Positions 8,579 to 17,067 of a stretch of DNA of 64,000 nt are shown piece by piece. Position 1 is the first letter of the stretch, and each line of letters opens with the position of its first letter. The stretch lies in the NCBI GenBank assembly GCA_963675655.1, contig OY776489.1:1364001-1428000 (forward strand), given 5' to 3'. The stretch is from CAXXOK01 sp963675655 (lineage in GTDB: Bacteria; Bacillota; Clostridia; Christensenellales; Aristaeellaceae). The translations under genes were made by a program, and so were the position numbers. Below the pieces are notes generated by a model. It was given only the letters and a program-made list of their open reading frames with translations. It made no database searches and was not told the DNA's origin.

Positions 8579-9151
8579 ATGGAGAAGCAAACCACGTTTC
8601 CCGCCCTTGGCAAAGCCGCCCGCGCGCTGAACGCCGCCGGGGTGGAATGGGCGCTGGGTGCATCGGCGATGATGTACTTTCGCGGGCTTACAGATACGTT
8701 TCACGATTACGATCTGCTCATTGCGGAGGGGCACATGGATACGGCCGAAAACGCCTTGCTGGCGGCGGGTGCGGTGATTGCGCCGCCCAAAGCGCCCAGC
8801 GATGTGTACGTGAGCAAACAGTTTGCGGAGTGTACGCTGGACGGGGCGGAGTTTGATTTGCTGTGCGGGTTCTCCATCCGCGTGGAAAACGCCGTGTACA
8901 CCTACCCCTTTACCGGGGCGCGCATCGAGGGCGTACAGCGCGTAGCGCAGGAAACCGTGCCGCTTGCGCCACTTGCGGACTGGTATGTGCTGTACCTGCT
9001 GATGCCGGGGCGCGAGGCGCGCGCCGCCGAGATTGCGGCGTATTTGCGAGCGCAGCCGCCCGAGACTTACGGCGGTTTTCTCGCCCTGTGGCTGGAGGGC
9101 GCACTGCCGCCCGCCGTGCGCGTGCAGGTGGAGGCGTTACTGCCCGGTTGA
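8579..9151 (+). CDS. Nucleotidyltransferase-like protein
   Basis: 190 residues. The segment VEWALGASAMMYFRGLTDTFHDYDLLIAE resembles the start of nucleotidyltransferase-fold proteins, with a small-residue turn followed by the Asp-x-Asp-like HDYDLLI. I infer this fold only from pattern, and the substrate is unknown. The frame is open from 8294 through the repeat array. The ATG at 8579 is chosen because the AAGGAG at 8564-8569 is nine bases upstream; the ATG at 8573 is only three bases away. It lies 34 bases before the ASKHA activator gene, so the two are probably co-transcribed. Confidence 0.65.
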   Translation: MEKQTTFPALGKAARALNAAGVEWALGASAMMYFRGLTDTFHDYDLLIAEGHMDTAENALLAAGAVIAPPKAPSDVYVSKQFAECTLDGAEFDLLCGFSIRVENAVYTYPFTGARIEGVQRVAQETVPLAPLADWYVLYLLMPGREARAAEIAAYLRAQPPETYGGFLALWLEGALPPAVRVQVEALLPG

Positions 9152-9185
9152 AATGTGTTTTTTAGCAATACCCAAGGAGGTTTAC

Positions 9186-10664
9186 ATGCCCAAGCTGACG
9201 ATACGGTGCGGCGATACCACCGCCGAAACCACGTTTACCGCTACCCCACTGCTGGGCGATGTGCTTGCGGAGGCGGGCTTTGCCGTGGCGCAGCCCTGCG
9301 GCGGGCGCGGTACCTGCGGCAAGTGCGCCGTGCTGTCGCTGATTGGGGCGGTCTCCCCGCCAAACAGCGCCGAGCAAAAGGCGGGTACGCGGCTGGCGTG
9401 CCAGGCGCGGCTATGGGGCGATTGCGAAGCCGTGCTGCCTGTGCAGGCCGAGTGGCGCGCCATACAGACCGGCGAAACCGGGCAGGCGCTGGGGCACCCG
9501 ATGGCGGGGCGCTACGGCGCGGCGGTAGACCTTGGCACGACGACGATTGTCGCGCGCGTGTATGATTTGGCAACAGGCGAAACACTGGGCGAAAGCGCGA
9601 TGCTCAACCCCCAGACCGCCGTGGGCGCGGATGTAATGGCGCGCATTTCCGCCGCGCTGGCCTGGAGCCTTACAAAGCTGCAAACGCAGGCGCAAACCGC
9701 TGTGCTTGCCGCCGTGGCTGCCGCTTGCGAAAAGGCGAATATACCCGGCGCGGATGCGCTGGTGGTGGCGGGCAACACCGCCATGCTGTACCTGCTTACG
9801 GGGCGCAGCCCGGATACGCTGGCCGTTGCGCCGTTCCAGGCCGACCATTTATTTGGAGAAGATACGTACCTTATGGATACGCCCCTATACCTGCCGCCCT
9901 GCGCGGGCGCGTTTATGGGGGGCGATTTGACTTGCGCGGCGCTTTCGACCGAGCTGTGCGAGCACACGGAAACGCGGCTGCTGATGGACATCGGCACCAA
10001 CGCGGAGCTAATGCTGTGGCACGGCGGCAAGCTATATGCCACATCCGCTTCGGCAGGCCCCGTGTTTGAGGGCGGCGAAATATCCCAGGGCGTAGGCGGC
10101 GTAACGGGCGCGATCGACAAGGTATGGGCGGAAAACGGCACGCTGGGCAGCCATGTGCTGGGCGGCGGCAAGCCCATCGGCATTTGCGGCTCCGGCATCA
10201 TCGATGCGGTGGCGGCGCTGCTCCGTTTGGGACGGATTGATAAAACCGGCGCGGCGGACGCGGAGGTTTTATCGATCCGGGAAGGCATCCGCCTGACGGC
10301 CAAGGATATACGCGCCGTGCAGCTGGCAAAGGGCGCGATTGCCGCCGGGGTGGAAACCCTGTTGGATACGGCGGGCATCGGGCCTGCGGACGTGACCCGG
10401 CTGGAGCTGGCCGGGGGCTTTGGCAGTCACCTGCGTGTGCCCAGCGCCGTCGCTATCGGGCTGATCCCCGCGGCGCTCAGCGGCAAAGCGCACGCCGTAG
10501 GCAACGCCTCGCTGGCCGGGGCTGCCGCGCTGCTGCTGGATACGCGGCTGCGCACACAGGCGGAACAGATTGCCGGGATGGCGCAGGTGATACAGCTGGG
10601 CGGCAGCGAAACGTTTGAAAAGCGGTTTCTGGCTGCGATGGATTTTCCGATGGGGATGGGGTAG
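9186..10664 (+). CDS. Ferredoxin-ASKHA reductive activator (DUF4445 type)
   Basis: 492 residues. The N-terminus is a plant-type 2Fe-2S ferredoxin domain with Cys38, Cys44, Cys47 and Cys72 (PCGGRGTCGKC...ACQ). The rest is an ASKHA-fold ATPase region with AVDLGTTTIVARVYDL, VVAGNTAML, LLMDIGTNAE and ELAGGFGSHL. Family members (RamA/RACE proteins) use ATP to reduce the inactive Co(II) corrinoid of methyltransferases back to Co(I). No corrinoid protein or methyltransferase gene lies nearby, so the partner must be elsewhere. A near-perfect AAGGAGGT precedes the ATG. Confidence 0.85.
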   Translation: MPKLTIRCGDTTAETTFTATPLLGDVLAEAGFAVAQPCGGRGTCGKCAVLSLIGAVSPPNSAEQKAGTRLACQARLWGDCEAVLPVQAEWRAIQTGETGQALGHPMAGRYGAAVDLGTTTIVARVYDLATGETLGESAMLNPQTAVGADVMARISAALAWSLTKLQTQAQTAVLAAVAAACEKANIPGADALVVAGNTAMLYLLTGRSPDTLAVAPFQADHLFGEDTYLMDTPLYLPPCAGAFMGGDLTCAALSTELCEHTETRLLMDIGTNAELMLWHGGKLYATSASAGPVFEGGEISQGVGGVTGAIDKVWAENGTLGSHVLGGGKPIGICGSGIIDAVAALLRLGRIDKTGAADAEVLSIREGIRLTAKDIRAVQLAKGAIAAGVETLLDTAGIGPADVTRLELAGGFGSHLRVPSAVAIGLIPAALSGKAHAVGNASLAGAAALLLDTRLRTQAEQIAGMAQVIQLGGSETFEKRFLAAMDFPMGMG

Positions 10665-10689
10665 AAATTAAAACCATATGAAGTTAACT

Positions 10690-10718
10690 TTGACAATGAA
10701 ATGTTGTTGTATTAATAT
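10690..10718 (+). promoter_or_regulatory. Sigma-A type promoter of the restriction-modification operon
   Basis: TTGACA at 10690-10695 and TAATAT at 10713-10718 are separated by 17 bases. The surrounding DNA turns abruptly AT-rich after the end of the activator gene. Confidence 0.65.
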
Positions 10719-10801
10719 GATTGAGAGCTAAGAGGAAAGTTCTATTCATAGGAGCAAGAATTTTTTCATTTTCGCTAATTTTTTAGATGGAGTTATATCT
10801 G

Positions 10802-11830
10802 ATGTTAACTGCTTTGGAACTTTTTGCAGGAGCGGGTGGCCTTGCTTTGGGTATTGAGAAGGCTGGATTTGAAACTATTGCACTCATCGAAATTGATAAA
10901 GATGCATGTGATACACTTCGTAAAAATCGACCTAACTGGAAAGTTATTGAAGATGATATTGCGAATATTTCATGTCTTGATTTAGAAAAGTATTTTTCTC
11001 TTAAGAAAGGAGAGTTGGATCTTCTTTCTGGGGGTGCACCTTGTCAAGCTTTTTCATATGCAGGAAAAAGGCTTGGATTAGAGGATGCAAGAGGTACTTT
11101 ATTTTATCACTATGCAAAATTTCTAGAAAAATTACAACCCAGAGTGTTTCTTTTTGAAAATGTTCGAGGATTGTTAACTCATGACAAAGGAAGAACATAT
11201 AAAACAATCACAGACATTTTTGAACAAGAGGGGTATTCAATACAGAAACGTGTTCTCAATGCATGGGAACATGGCGTAGCACAAAAAAGAGAAAGACTAA
11301 TAACCATTGGTATTAGGAATGATTTAAAGGACTCGTTATCAATAGAATTCCCATTACCACATAAAAATAAACCTGTGTTAAGAGATATACTCCTTGACTG
11401 TCCTAAAAGTGAAGGAACGCCATATTCGAGCTATAAAAAGGCAATTTTTGAAATGGTACCACAAGGAGGATATTGGCGAGATATTCCCGTGGAAATTGCT
11501 AAAGAATATATGAAGAGCTGTTGGAATATGGGAGGAGGAAGAACAGGGATACTTCGACGATTAGGCTTAGATGAGCCTTCATTGACGGTACTTACTTCTC
11601 CAAGCCAAAAGCAAACGGATAGATGCCATCCTCTGGAAGCGAGACCCTTTACTGTGCGTGAAAATGCTAGATGCCAGAGTTTCCCAGATGATTGGGCGTT
11701 TTATGGAGGGGTGAGCTCACAGTATAAGCAAGTCGGGAATGCAGTACCTGTTGAACTTGCTTATGACATTGCAAAACAAATTTATAAGGGGATAATGAAG
11801 TATGACATGGAACTTAAAATTCATAACTGA
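10802..11830 (+). CDS. DNA (cytosine-5) methyltransferase of a type II system
   Basis: 342 residues. It methylates cytosine at C5 to protect host DNA from the adjacent nuclease. All core motifs are visible: I (LELFAGAGGLALG, 6-18), IV with catalytic Cys81 (GGAPCQAFSYAG), VI (FENVRG, 118-123), VIII (QKRERL, 161-166) and X (QVGNAVPVELA). The target-recognition region is roughly 180-300. I prefer the ATG at 10802 over that at 10787, because GGAG lies nine bases upstream of it and nothing fits the earlier one. It overlaps the nuclease gene by 29 bases. Base composition is much more AT-rich than the flanks, pointing to horizontal transfer. Confidence 0.93.
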   Translation: MLTALELFAGAGGLALGIEKAGFETIALIEIDKDACDTLRKNRPNWKVIEDDIANISCLDLEKYFSLKKGELDLLSGGAPCQAFSYAGKRLGLEDARGTLFYHYAKFLEKLQPRVFLFENVRGLLTHDKGRTYKTITDIFEQEGYSIQKRVLNAWEHGVAQKRERLITIGIRNDLKDSLSIEFPLPHKNKPVLRDILLDCPKSEGTPYSSYKKAIFEMVPQGGYWRDIPVEIAKEYMKSCWNMGGGRTGILRRLGLDEPSLTVLTSPSQKQTDRCHPLEARPFTVRENARCQSFPDDWAFYGGVSSQYKQVGNAVPVELAYDIAKQIYKGIMKYDMELKIHN

Positions 11831-12626
11831 ACAAGAATTTTCTGAGCATGTTTGTGCTACAATCCTAAAATACGGAGATAAGCTGGAATCCTTTAATTTA
11901 GAAAGGTTTAATTCAAATATCGTTGATCCTGTAAAACTCATATTTGATAAAACAGTATATCGAGCTTCTTGGGATGATACTATTAGCAATGAAATCTTTA
12001 GACAACGAGACAAGTCGAATAATAATGATATTGGATACTTCCATCAAAGAATATTTCAATACATGAATAAATGCCATGTGCCACCGAACGGAGAAGAAGG
12101 TGGGTGGGATGTGATTTTTGAAGATGAAAATGGGATATGCCTACCAGATGGTGGTTGTGTACATCGTATTTATGTTGAAATGAAGAACAAACATAATACT
12201 ATGAACTCCGCAGCAGCCGGAAAGACTTTCATTAAAATGCAAGCCAAATTATTAGAAGATGACGATAGTGCCTGCTTTTTGGTTGAAGCAATTGCAAAAA
12301 AGTCTCAAAATATTAAGTGGGAAACAACAGTAGATAAAAAGAAAGTTGGGCATAAGCTGATCCGTAGAGTTAGCTTAGATCAATTCTATGCACTTGTTAC
12401 CGGACAAGAGGATGCCTTTTATCAAGTTTGTATGGCTTTACCAAAGACAATAGAAAATGTTGTTAAGAGCACAGGTAAACAATTGGTACCAAATGATACA
12501 GTGATAAATGAATTAAGGGAAAAAGCACAGACGTATAAGTTACCCGATGCTGATCTGGCAATAGCAATGGCTTTATATATGCTAGGGTTTTCAACATATC
12601 GCGGCTTTAGTAAAAATCCGGTCTAA
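11802..12626 (+). CDS. Type II restriction endonuclease, Eco47II/Sau96I-like
   Basis: 274 residues. Segments such as FNSNIVDPVKLIFDK, RQRDKSNNNDIGYFHQ, YVEMKNKHNTMNS and IRRVSLDQFYALVTG match what I recall of the Eco47II family, whose members cut GGNCC. The acidic and Lys residues around GGWDVIFED and VEMKNKHN are the likely PD-(D/E)xK-type metal site. GGNCC specificity is inferred from family and not proven by the sequence. The start lies inside the methyltransferase gene, a typical coupling that lets methylase be made first. AT-rich codon use matches the methylase. Confidence 0.85.
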   Translation: MTWNLKFITEQEFSEHVCATILKYGDKLESFNLERFNSNIVDPVKLIFDKTVYRASWDDTISNEIFRQRDKSNNNDIGYFHQRIFQYMNKCHVPPNGEEGGWDVIFEDENGICLPDGGCVHRIYVEMKNKHNTMNSAAAGKTFIKMQAKLLEDDDSACFLVEAIAKKSQNIKWETTVDKKKVGHKLIRRVSLDQFYALVTGQEDAFYQVCMALPKTIENVVKSTGKQLVPNDTVINELREKAQTYKLPDADLAIAMALYMLGFSTYRGFSKNPV

Positions 12627-12655
12627 TAAAACTAGAAGTGATTTATTCCATTATA

Positions 12656-12698
12656 ACCAGTAGTAAACTGCGTTTTCCGCGTAAACTACTGGTTTTTT
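12656..12698 (+). terminator. Rho-independent terminator of the restriction-modification operon
   Basis: ACCAGTAGT (12656-12664) pairs with ACTACTGGT (12685-12693) and is followed by a run of T. It lies 30 bases after the nuclease stop. Confidence 0.8.
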
Positions 12699-12736
12699 GC
12701 GTATAATGAGAACCTTGTATATTAATTATTATCAAA

Positions 12737-13633
12737 TCATTTCTCCAAAAACGCATCAATCGCTTCCCGTGCCTGCTTTTCCGGGTCGCCTGCCATGTCC
12801 AGCCACAGAATGGATTTGTCGCGCTTAAACCAGGTCATCTGCCGTTTGGCAAAACGTTTGATCTCGCGGGCGAGCACATCCAGCATTTCCGCCTCGGTGG
12901 GGATTTCGCCCAGCAGCCATGCGCTTAGGTAGCGGTACTCCAGCCCCAGCTTGCGTAAAAACAGGGGAGATACGCCCGCATCCAGCAGGGTTTGGACTTC
13001 GGCGGCCAGTCCGGCTTGCATGCGGCGGGTCAGGCGCTCGTCAATGCGGCGGCACAGCTCTTCGCGCGGCCAGGTAACGCCGAGGGTAAGCACGTTATAG
13101 CGCGGCTCGCGGCGGCCGTGGCCGCTGTCGCCGTCGTGCAGCTTTTCCAGCCGGCGCATGACCCGGTTGCGGTTGGCGGGGTCGATGGGTTCCCCCGGCA
13201 GGGCGGCGCGCAAAAGGGCAACCAGCTCTTCGGTGGTGCGGGCTTCCAGTTCGTCGCGGTAGGCCAGATCGGGTTTTACGTCCGAAAGGGTGTAGCCCTT
13301 GGTAACCGATTCCACATACAGCCCCGTGCCGCCGACCAGAAAGGGCGTTTTTCCGCGCGCGAGGATATCATCCGCCGCGGCGTAGGCCAGCTTTTGAAAA
13401 TCCGCCATGGAGAAAAAATCGCCGGGATTGCATACGTCCAGCAGGTGGTGGGGCACGCCCTGCATCTCCTGCGGGGTAATTTTACCGCTGCCCAAATCCA
13501 ACCCGCGGTATACCTGCCGCGAATCGGCGGAGATCACCTCTCCGCCGTAGTGCTTGGCCAGCGTTACGCCCAGCCCGCTTTTTCCCGAGGCGTTTGTGCC
13601 CACGAGGGCGACCATCCGTGGCAGAGACTGCAT
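12737..13633 (-). CDS. miaA: tRNA dimethylallyltransferase
   Basis: 298 residues. It transfers a dimethylallyl group to A37 of tRNAs that read UNN codons. The P-loop GTNASGKS (12-19), the DSRQVYRGLDLGSGK motif, HHLLDVCNPGDFFSMADF and GGTGLYVESV are characteristic, and the C-terminal KRQMTWFKRD is conserved. The length is typical. The ATG follows GGGAGGAT. The gene is followed on its strand by the foreign restriction-modification island, which is on the opposite strand, and it is preceded by the PP2C gene 51 bases upstream. Confidence 0.96.
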   Translation of the reverse strand: MQSLPRMVALVGTNASGKSGLGVTLAKHYGGEVISADSRQVYRGLDLGSGKITPQEMQGVPHHLLDVCNPGDFFSMADFQKLAYAAADDILARGKTPFLVGGTGLYVESVTKGYTLSDVKPDLAYRDELEARTTEELVALLRAALPGEPIDPANRNRVMRRLEKLHDGDSGHGRREPRYNVLTLGVTWPREELCRRIDERLTRRMQAGLAAEVQTLLDAGVSPLFLRKLGLEYRYLSAWLLGEIPTEAEMLDVLAREIKRFAKRQMTWFKRDKSILWLDMAGDPEKQAREAIDAFLEK

Positions 13634-13684
13634 GTTGTATCCTCCCGTTGCCGCAAGGGCATACTTTATATTTGTATTGATCCG

Positions 13685-14503
13685 CTAGGGGGTTGTCAGC
13701 CGGGGATTGCGGCGGTAGCGGCGAATGCTCAGGCACAGGGCCGTTACGTTGTCCCGGCCGCCGTTGTCCAGCGCGCGCTGCACCAGCAAATCCACCGCTT
13801 CGGCGTCGTCGCGCGATTTCAATAAAATATGGCGGATTTCGCTGTCCTCCACCATGTCGGTCAAACCGTCGCTGCAAAGCAGGTAGCGGTCGAACGGGCG
13901 CACAGTAAGGGGCGGGGAAAGGTAGGGGCGAAACGCCTTGCGCAAGGAATCCATGCCGATGTACAGGTGCACCAGATGACGGCGGGGGCTAACCCGCGCC
14001 TGATACGGCGTAAGCGCGCCCTGGGCGACCATGCGCTGCACCACGGTATGATCTTGACTGAGCTGGGTCAGCTTGCTGCCGCGCAGGCGGTAGATGCGGC
14101 TGTTACCGGCATTTACAATGCGCAGGGTGCCATACTGCCACGCGCAAAGCGCCAGTGAAACGCCCGCGGGTACGGTTTCGTCCAGCTTATGCAGCCGGTC
14201 GGAAAGCTGTGCGATGTGGAAACGCCATTCCTCGTCGGTCAGCCCGTAGGGGTAGGCCTGCTGCAGCCCCTCTAGCGCATCCACGGCGTTGAGCACGGCC
14301 CGTTTGCCGACGGCCTCTCCGCCGATGCCATCGCAAACCGCGTACAGCTGCCCGTTTTCGCAGCCTTCATGCAGCAGCCTGCCGCCAAAGTCCATGGCTT
14401 CGGGGGGCAGGGTTTTGCCGCTCATGTAAAACGAGTCGTTGTTGTAGGCGCGGCATACGCCCTTGTGCGTGCGTGCCGCCGCGGTGAGAAACCAACGAAC
14501 CAT
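13685..14503 (-). CDS. PP2C-family protein serine/threonine phosphatase
   Basis: 272 residues of the PPM/PP2C fold, with NND (21-23), CDGIGG (57-62), SDGLTD (211-216) and GGRDNVT (248-254). The conserved Asp residues bind the two catalytic metals. It dephosphorylates Ser/Thr phosphoproteins in the cytoplasm. Bacterial PP2Cs often pair with a PASTA kinase, but no kinase gene is nearby. There is no transmembrane segment. A GGAGG lies ahead of the ATG. It probably shares a transcript with miaA. Confidence 0.92.
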   Translation of the reverse strand: MVRWFLTAAARTHKGVCRAYNNDSFYMSGKTLPPEAMDFGGRLLHEGCENGQLYAVCDGIGGEAVGKRAVLNAVDALEGLQQAYPYGLTDEEWRFHIAQLSDRLHKLDETVPAGVSLALCAWQYGTLRIVNAGNSRIYRLRGSKLTQLSQDHTVVQRMVAQGALTPYQARVSPRRHLVHLYIGMDSLRKAFRPYLSPPLTVRPFDRYLLCSDGLTDMVEDSEIRHILLKSRDDAEAVDLLVQRALDNGGRDNVTALCLSIRRYRRNPRLTTP

Positions 14504-14595
14504 TTTTGCGCCTCCTTACCCGGTCCGGCCTGCGGCGCGCCGCCGTGCAGGCCATATACACTGGTACAGGGAAACACCAACTGTTCCGCCGGGAT

Positions 14596-15546
14596 TTACT
14601 TCCCGGCGGTAATGCGCATTTCATACCGCTGCGCCAGCGAAAGCGGGCGGAAAACGGGCGGCGCGGTAAGCGCCTCGCCCCGGTGGCAGCGCAGTTGCGC
14701 TACGGGGAAATCGTACCCGGCCAGTACGCTGAAGCCTACACCGCCGGAAAAGCGGGGATTGACCTCTAAAAAATAATAGGTGTCCCCGTGGTGGATAAAC
14801 TCCATATTCACCACACCGGTAATGTCCGCCGTTTCCAGTATGCGGCGGCACACGGCATCCAGCGGATGACCGGGGCAAATGGTAACGGCGGTGCCAAGCC
14901 CGTTGGCGCTGCGCAAGCACTCCCGCCGGGTCAGGGTGACCATGCCGCCCTGCTGGTCGCGCGCGCAATCCACGGTGTACACATCCCCCGGCAGATAGGG
15001 CTGGAGAATGTAATCCCCCCGCGCGGCAAGCGCGGCGGCAAGCTCGGCAGCGTTCTGGGCGATGCGCTGCCCTTCGCTGCTGCGGCCATGCACAGGCTTG
15101 AGCAGCAGGGGAAAATCCGCGTCCGGCGGCAGGGTTTGTGCCGTCCATGTGGGGATAACCGGGCATACGCCCGCGTCCTTGAGCATCTGCGCCATATTCA
15201 GCTTGTGGCGGCACAGGGCGGCCACAGCCTCGCCCGGGCAGCAGACTACCGCGCCCAGCGCGGCAAACTCCGCCTTGCGGGGGCTGAGCGCGTCCACCTC
15301 GATATCCGTAAGCGGGATGATAAAATCTACCCTTTCATCGCGAACGATCTGCGCAAGCACCTTAAAAAAGGGTGCGCCGTCCGCCGCGCGGGGAACGGTG
15401 TAAAACGCGGCCATATCGGCGGCGTTTACGTTCCACTCCTTAGGGTAAATATCGCAGCCGATCACACGGCAGCCCGCGGCGGTCAGGCTTTGCTGCGCGC
15501 TGTGCGCCGAGGCTGAGCCGATAGCGGTGAGTAATACGGTGGTCAT
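14596..15546 (-). CDS. ATP-grasp family ligase (CarB-like)
   Basis: 316 residues. The N-terminal Rossmann-like part (MTTVLLTAIGSASAHS...GCDIYPKE) is followed by an ATP-grasp core with PLLLKPVHGRSSEG, the hinge ILQPYLPGDVYTVD and the metal site MEFIHHGDTYYFLEVNPRFSGG. Such enzymes join a carboxylate to an amine using ATP. In polysaccharide clusters they often decorate sugars or make precursors. The start overlaps the flippase stop by four bases (ATGA), so the two are translationally coupled. The substrate is unknown. Confidence 0.85.
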   Translation of the reverse strand: MTTVLLTAIGSASAHSAQQSLTAAGCRVIGCDIYPKEWNVNAADMAAFYTVPRAADGAPFFKVLAQIVRDERVDFIIPLTDIEVDALSPRKAEFAALGAVVCCPGEAVAALCRHKLNMAQMLKDAGVCPVIPTWTAQTLPPDADFPLLLKPVHGRSSEGQRIAQNAAELAAALAARGDYILQPYLPGDVYTVDCARDQQGGMVTLTRRECLRSANGLGTAVTICPGHPLDAVCRRILETADITGVVNMEFIHHGDTYYFLEVNPRFSGGVGFSVLAGYDFPVAQLRCHRGEALTAPPVFRPLSLAQRYEMRITAGK

Positions 15547-17030
15547 GCGTTATCCCCTTCCCCGTCCGAACGAGCCGGTTTCTTGCTGCCAAAGAGCGCG
15601 CGGAGCATATCCGCCATGCCCAGGTACGCTTCGGGCTTAAGCAGCAGCGAAAGCCCTGCGTATACCGCCGCGCCTACCGCCGCCTGCACAAGTAAAAGCG
15701 GCAGGTTGCTAAGCGGCAGCCGGCCTGCCAACCACACCGCAGCGCCCATGAGCGCCGTCATCCCCAGCGACGGGAGCAAATCGCGTACCTGCTCGCCGTA
15801 GCTGTACCCCAGCAGCTTTTTGTTGGGCGCGGCGTTGACGAACGTGCCGATAAGGGTGCTGACCACGCTGCCCGCGGCGATGACGAGCACACTGTCAAAG
15901 CACAGCACGGACACCGCCAAAATTACCAGTCCGTAGGCTTTTTTAATGATCTCCAGCTTTAAAAACACATCGCTGCGGCCAATGGCGTTAATGGCTTGCA
16001 GGTTGCTGGTGTGTACCGGGTAAAAGGCAAAATCGGCCGCGCAAATCCACAAAAAGGGCACGGCGGGCAGCCACTTATCCGTCAGCAGCAAGCTGACCAT
16101 GGGGCGCGCCACCAGCGCCAGCCCCATCATGAGCGGAAACACCAGATAGGACGATACCATAATAGTGCGGCGCATCATGGCCTTGAGCTGTGCGCGGTTC
16201 TCCTGCTCGCCGGAAAACATGGGCAGCATCACGCTTTGGATGGAGCCGTTGACGCTGTTCATCAGCAATTCCGGAAACTGCTTGCCGCGGTTGTAGTAGC
16301 CCAGCTGATCGGAAGCGTACCGCTTGCCGATGATGAGGCTGCGCAGGTTGTTGTACACGGTTTCAATCAGGCTGGACACCAGCAGCTTCCACCCGAAGGA
16401 GAACAGGCTTTTCACCTTCTGCCACGAGTAGAGCAGCTTGGGTCGCCACGAAAGCGTAAACAGCAGGATAATGCAAATGGCGACCTGATTGGCCAGCTGC
16501 TGGCCGACCAGCGCCCACGCGCCCAGCCCCGCAAACGCCATGCCGATGCCCACCACGCCGGAAAACAGCGTCGCGCCGATGCTGCCGACCATCAGCTTGT
16601 GAAACGCCATCTGCCGCGCCACGACGGCTTGCTGTACGGCGTTGAGCGCGCCGGGCAGCAGTACCAGCGCGAGCACGCGCATTAAATGGGTCAGTTCCGG
16701 CTGGGCGTAATAGGCGGCGATTAGCGGGGCGGTAAAATACAACAGCGCGTAAAACACGGCCGAGACGCCCAGGCTTAAGTAAAATACGCTGGACAGGTCG
16801 GTCTCGTCCACCTTCAGGCGCTGGATCAGCGCGGTGTTCAGCCCGCTTTGCACAAATACCCGCGAAATGTTGATAAATACGGTTAAAAGCGTCAGCACGC
16901 CGTAATCGGAAGGGTCCAACAGCCGCGCCAGCACAATGCCCACCACAAAGGCGATGCCCTGCGTGCCTACGCTTTCCGCAAACTTGAAAAGAAACGATTT
17001 TCCCGCCGTCCGTTTTTTGGTTTCGCTCAC
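15543..17030 (-). CDS. Polysaccharide flippase (Wzx/MOP superfamily)
   Basis: 495 residues with about 14 hydrophobic helices. The N-terminal GKSFLFKFAESVGTQGIAFVVGIVLARLLDPSDYGVLTL is the hallmark of RfbX/WzxC-type flippases, which move lipid-linked oligosaccharides across the membrane. The start is a GTG at 17030 after GAGGAGG. It sits in a minus-strand run with an aminotransferase and a glycosyltransferase upstream and an ATP-grasp enzyme downstream, supporting a surface glycan pathway. Confidence 0.9.
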   Translation of the reverse strand: MSETKKRTAGKSFLFKFAESVGTQGIAFVVGIVLARLLDPSDYGVLTLLTVFINISRVFVQSGLNTALIQRLKVDETDLSSVFYLSLGVSAVFYALLYFTAPLIAAYYAQPELTHLMRVLALVLLPGALNAVQQAVVARQMAFHKLMVGSIGATLFSGVVGIGMAFAGLGAWALVGQQLANQVAICIILLFTLSWRPKLLYSWQKVKSLFSFGWKLLVSSLIETVYNNLRSLIIGKRYASDQLGYYNRGKQFPELLMNSVNGSIQSVMLPMFSGEQENRAQLKAMMRRTIMVSSYLVFPLMMGLALVARPMVSLLLTDKWLPAVPFLWICAADFAFYPVHTSNLQAINAIGRSDVFLKLEIIKKAYGLVILAVSVLCFDSVLVIAAGSVVSTLIGTFVNAAPNKKLLGYSYGEQVRDLLPSLGMTALMGAAVWLAGRLPLSNLPLLLVQAAVGAAVYAGLSLLLKPEAYLGMADMLRALFGSKKPARSDGEGDNA

Positions 17031-17067
17031 ACGCGGCCTCCTCTTTGCTTGCTATGGTTGCGGCAGG

